From: JBBRBB01 sp038206235
GTDB lineage: Bacteria > Bacteroidota > Bacteroidia > Chitinophagales > Chitinophagaceae
NCBI GenBank assembly: GCA_038206235.1
Contig: JBBRBB010000004.1
Location: forward strand, 164,991-228,990
Direction of reading: 5' to 3'
DNA: 64,000 bases
Under the pieces are notes generated by a model. That model had not been told where the DNA came from and did not search any database. It worked only from the letters and a program-made list of their open reading frames with translations. Shown piece after piece: positions 63,399 to 64,000 of the stretch (its first letter is position 1; every line of letters starts with the position of its first letter). Both the position numbers and the translations under genes were made by a program.

Positions 63399-63419
63399 CG
63401 TTTATCGTTTCCCGTTTTT

Positions 63420-63511
63420 CGTAAGTTTAAATGTTTACGGGTTTACAAGTTTCAGAAGTGTCATCAAATAAAAGAACTCGTAAACCTTTAAAACTTGTAA
63501 ACTGCTGAAAC
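63420..63511 (-). repeat. Repeat region between adaptor and permease genes
   Basis: GTTTACGGGTTTACAAGTTTC and AACTCGTAAACCTTTAAAAC words of the same family as 57449-57563. The remaining gap to 63669 contains no gene. Confidence 0.6.
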
Positions 63512-63669
63512 TTTTATAAAGATAAAATGAGAATTGATAATGCGGAATGAAAAATGGAGAAAGGTTTATGAGGCTGATAGCCGAATATTAGATGACCTTG
63601 TAGGCAGAGGATTATTTGGTTACGGCTTGTATAGTGGTGTTGATGTTCGTGCGACATTATGATTTGAAA

Positions 63670-64000
63670 TTATTCTTCTTCTCCGCCTTTATTCATTTCG
63701 GAAAGTAAAGAGTATGCGCCTTCGATTACGATGTTTGCTTTATCACTGATTCCTTCGGATGGTGTAATGGCGGTGTATCCTAAATCATTGCTGCCCACGG
63801 CTACGCTGATTTTTCGGAAGATATTTTCGTCTAATGATTTGTTTTTTTCTTCCTGAATAAAAATAAAATGCTCATCGCCTTGTGAAACGATTGCATCATC
63901 AGGAACTGATAGTGCTTTGTCATTGTCAATAATAATTCTGGCATCAGCATACATACCCGGAAGCAATGCCCCGTTTTGATTTTGAATTTTTGCATGAACA
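63670..64000 (-). CDS. Membrane-fusion (HlyD/MacA-type) adaptor, 5' end outside the window
   Basis: Only the C-terminal part is present; the frame is open to the window edge. GALLPGMYADARIII followed by VPDDAIVSQGDEHFIFIQEE is the typical end of RND/MacA periplasmic adaptors (beta-barrel and membrane-proximal domains). It bridges an inner-membrane transporter and an outer-membrane channel. It precedes the MacB-like permease on the same strand, which fits a MacAB-type efflux unit, although 271 nt of repeat-rich gap separates them. Confidence 0.88.
   Translation of the reverse strand, partial: VHAKIQNQNGALLPGMYADARIIIDNDKALSVPDDAIVSQGDEHFIFIQEEKNKSLDENIFRKISVAVGSNDLGYTAITPSEGISDKANIVIEGAYSLLSEMNKGGEEE

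Overview
The window is a 64 kb stretch of a low-GC Bacteroidota chromosome, most likely from the Chitinophagales/Sphingobacteriales side of the phylum. Four observations support this. Several genes are preceded by the Bacteroidota -7 promoter box TAnnTTTG. There are type IX secretion C-terminal domains (two type A, one gliding-motility/CHU_C type B). Many families are typical of the phylum (DUF3667, DUF4105, HU-CCDC81, Y_Y_Y-type sensor kinases, GH3-like adenylating enzymes). Clear Shine-Dalgarno sites are largely absent. No phage, insertion sequence, CRISPR array or secondary-metabolite cluster was found.

Layout. 1-2.4 kb: the 3' part of a divergent enolase paralogue, an unusual tRNA locus (a tRNA-Arg(CCU) lying inside a second, interrupted tRNA-Arg), a VOC protein and a membrane TPR protein. 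2.9-8.2 kb: a three-gene envelope operon (large TPR protein, outer-membrane beta-barrel, HU-CCDC81 protein). 8.3-18.4 kb: a lipoprotein, a nonsense-interrupted S74/T9SS surface protein, an epimerase, a CysH-type reductase, a methionine aminotransferase block, a GH3 protein and a glycosyltransferase. 18.7-20.6 kb: a type II restriction-modification cassette bounded by inverted repeats that resemble integron core sites. 21.5-32.8 kb: core genes (mazG, an NtrY-like kinase, yifB, a MutS-like protein, dihydroorotase). 33-38 kb: an accessory cluster with two methyltransferases, a cupin, an MFS transporter and a hydrolase, which carries remnants of a partial duplication. 38-46.7 kb: an intact S74/T9SS protein, a two-component system with a beta-propeller sensor, and a flippase-like/DUF3108 pair. 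46.9-58.4 kb: housekeeping genes (ruvC, HIT, greA, rsmA, pdxA), a frameshifted ECF sigma factor with a putative anti-sigma partner, an amidase and an alpha/beta hydrolase. 58.4-64 kb: a large CHU_C surface protein, a methyltransferase, and a MacAB-like ABC permease with its adaptor (cut by the window edge).

Three themes run through the window. First, the nested tRNA locus at 916-1086: a complete cloverleaf occupies the anticodon position of a second cloverleaf, and a 15-bp helix joins them. Second, intergenic gaps hold short tandem arrays with a 7-nt period whose unit sequence differs from place to place; one array type also appears inside a coding sequence. Third, several genes are interrupted by a single event (an in-frame stop, a +1 shift, internally deleted duplicates), which suggests ongoing gene decay. 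All functional calls rest on motifs read by eye; no database search was possible.
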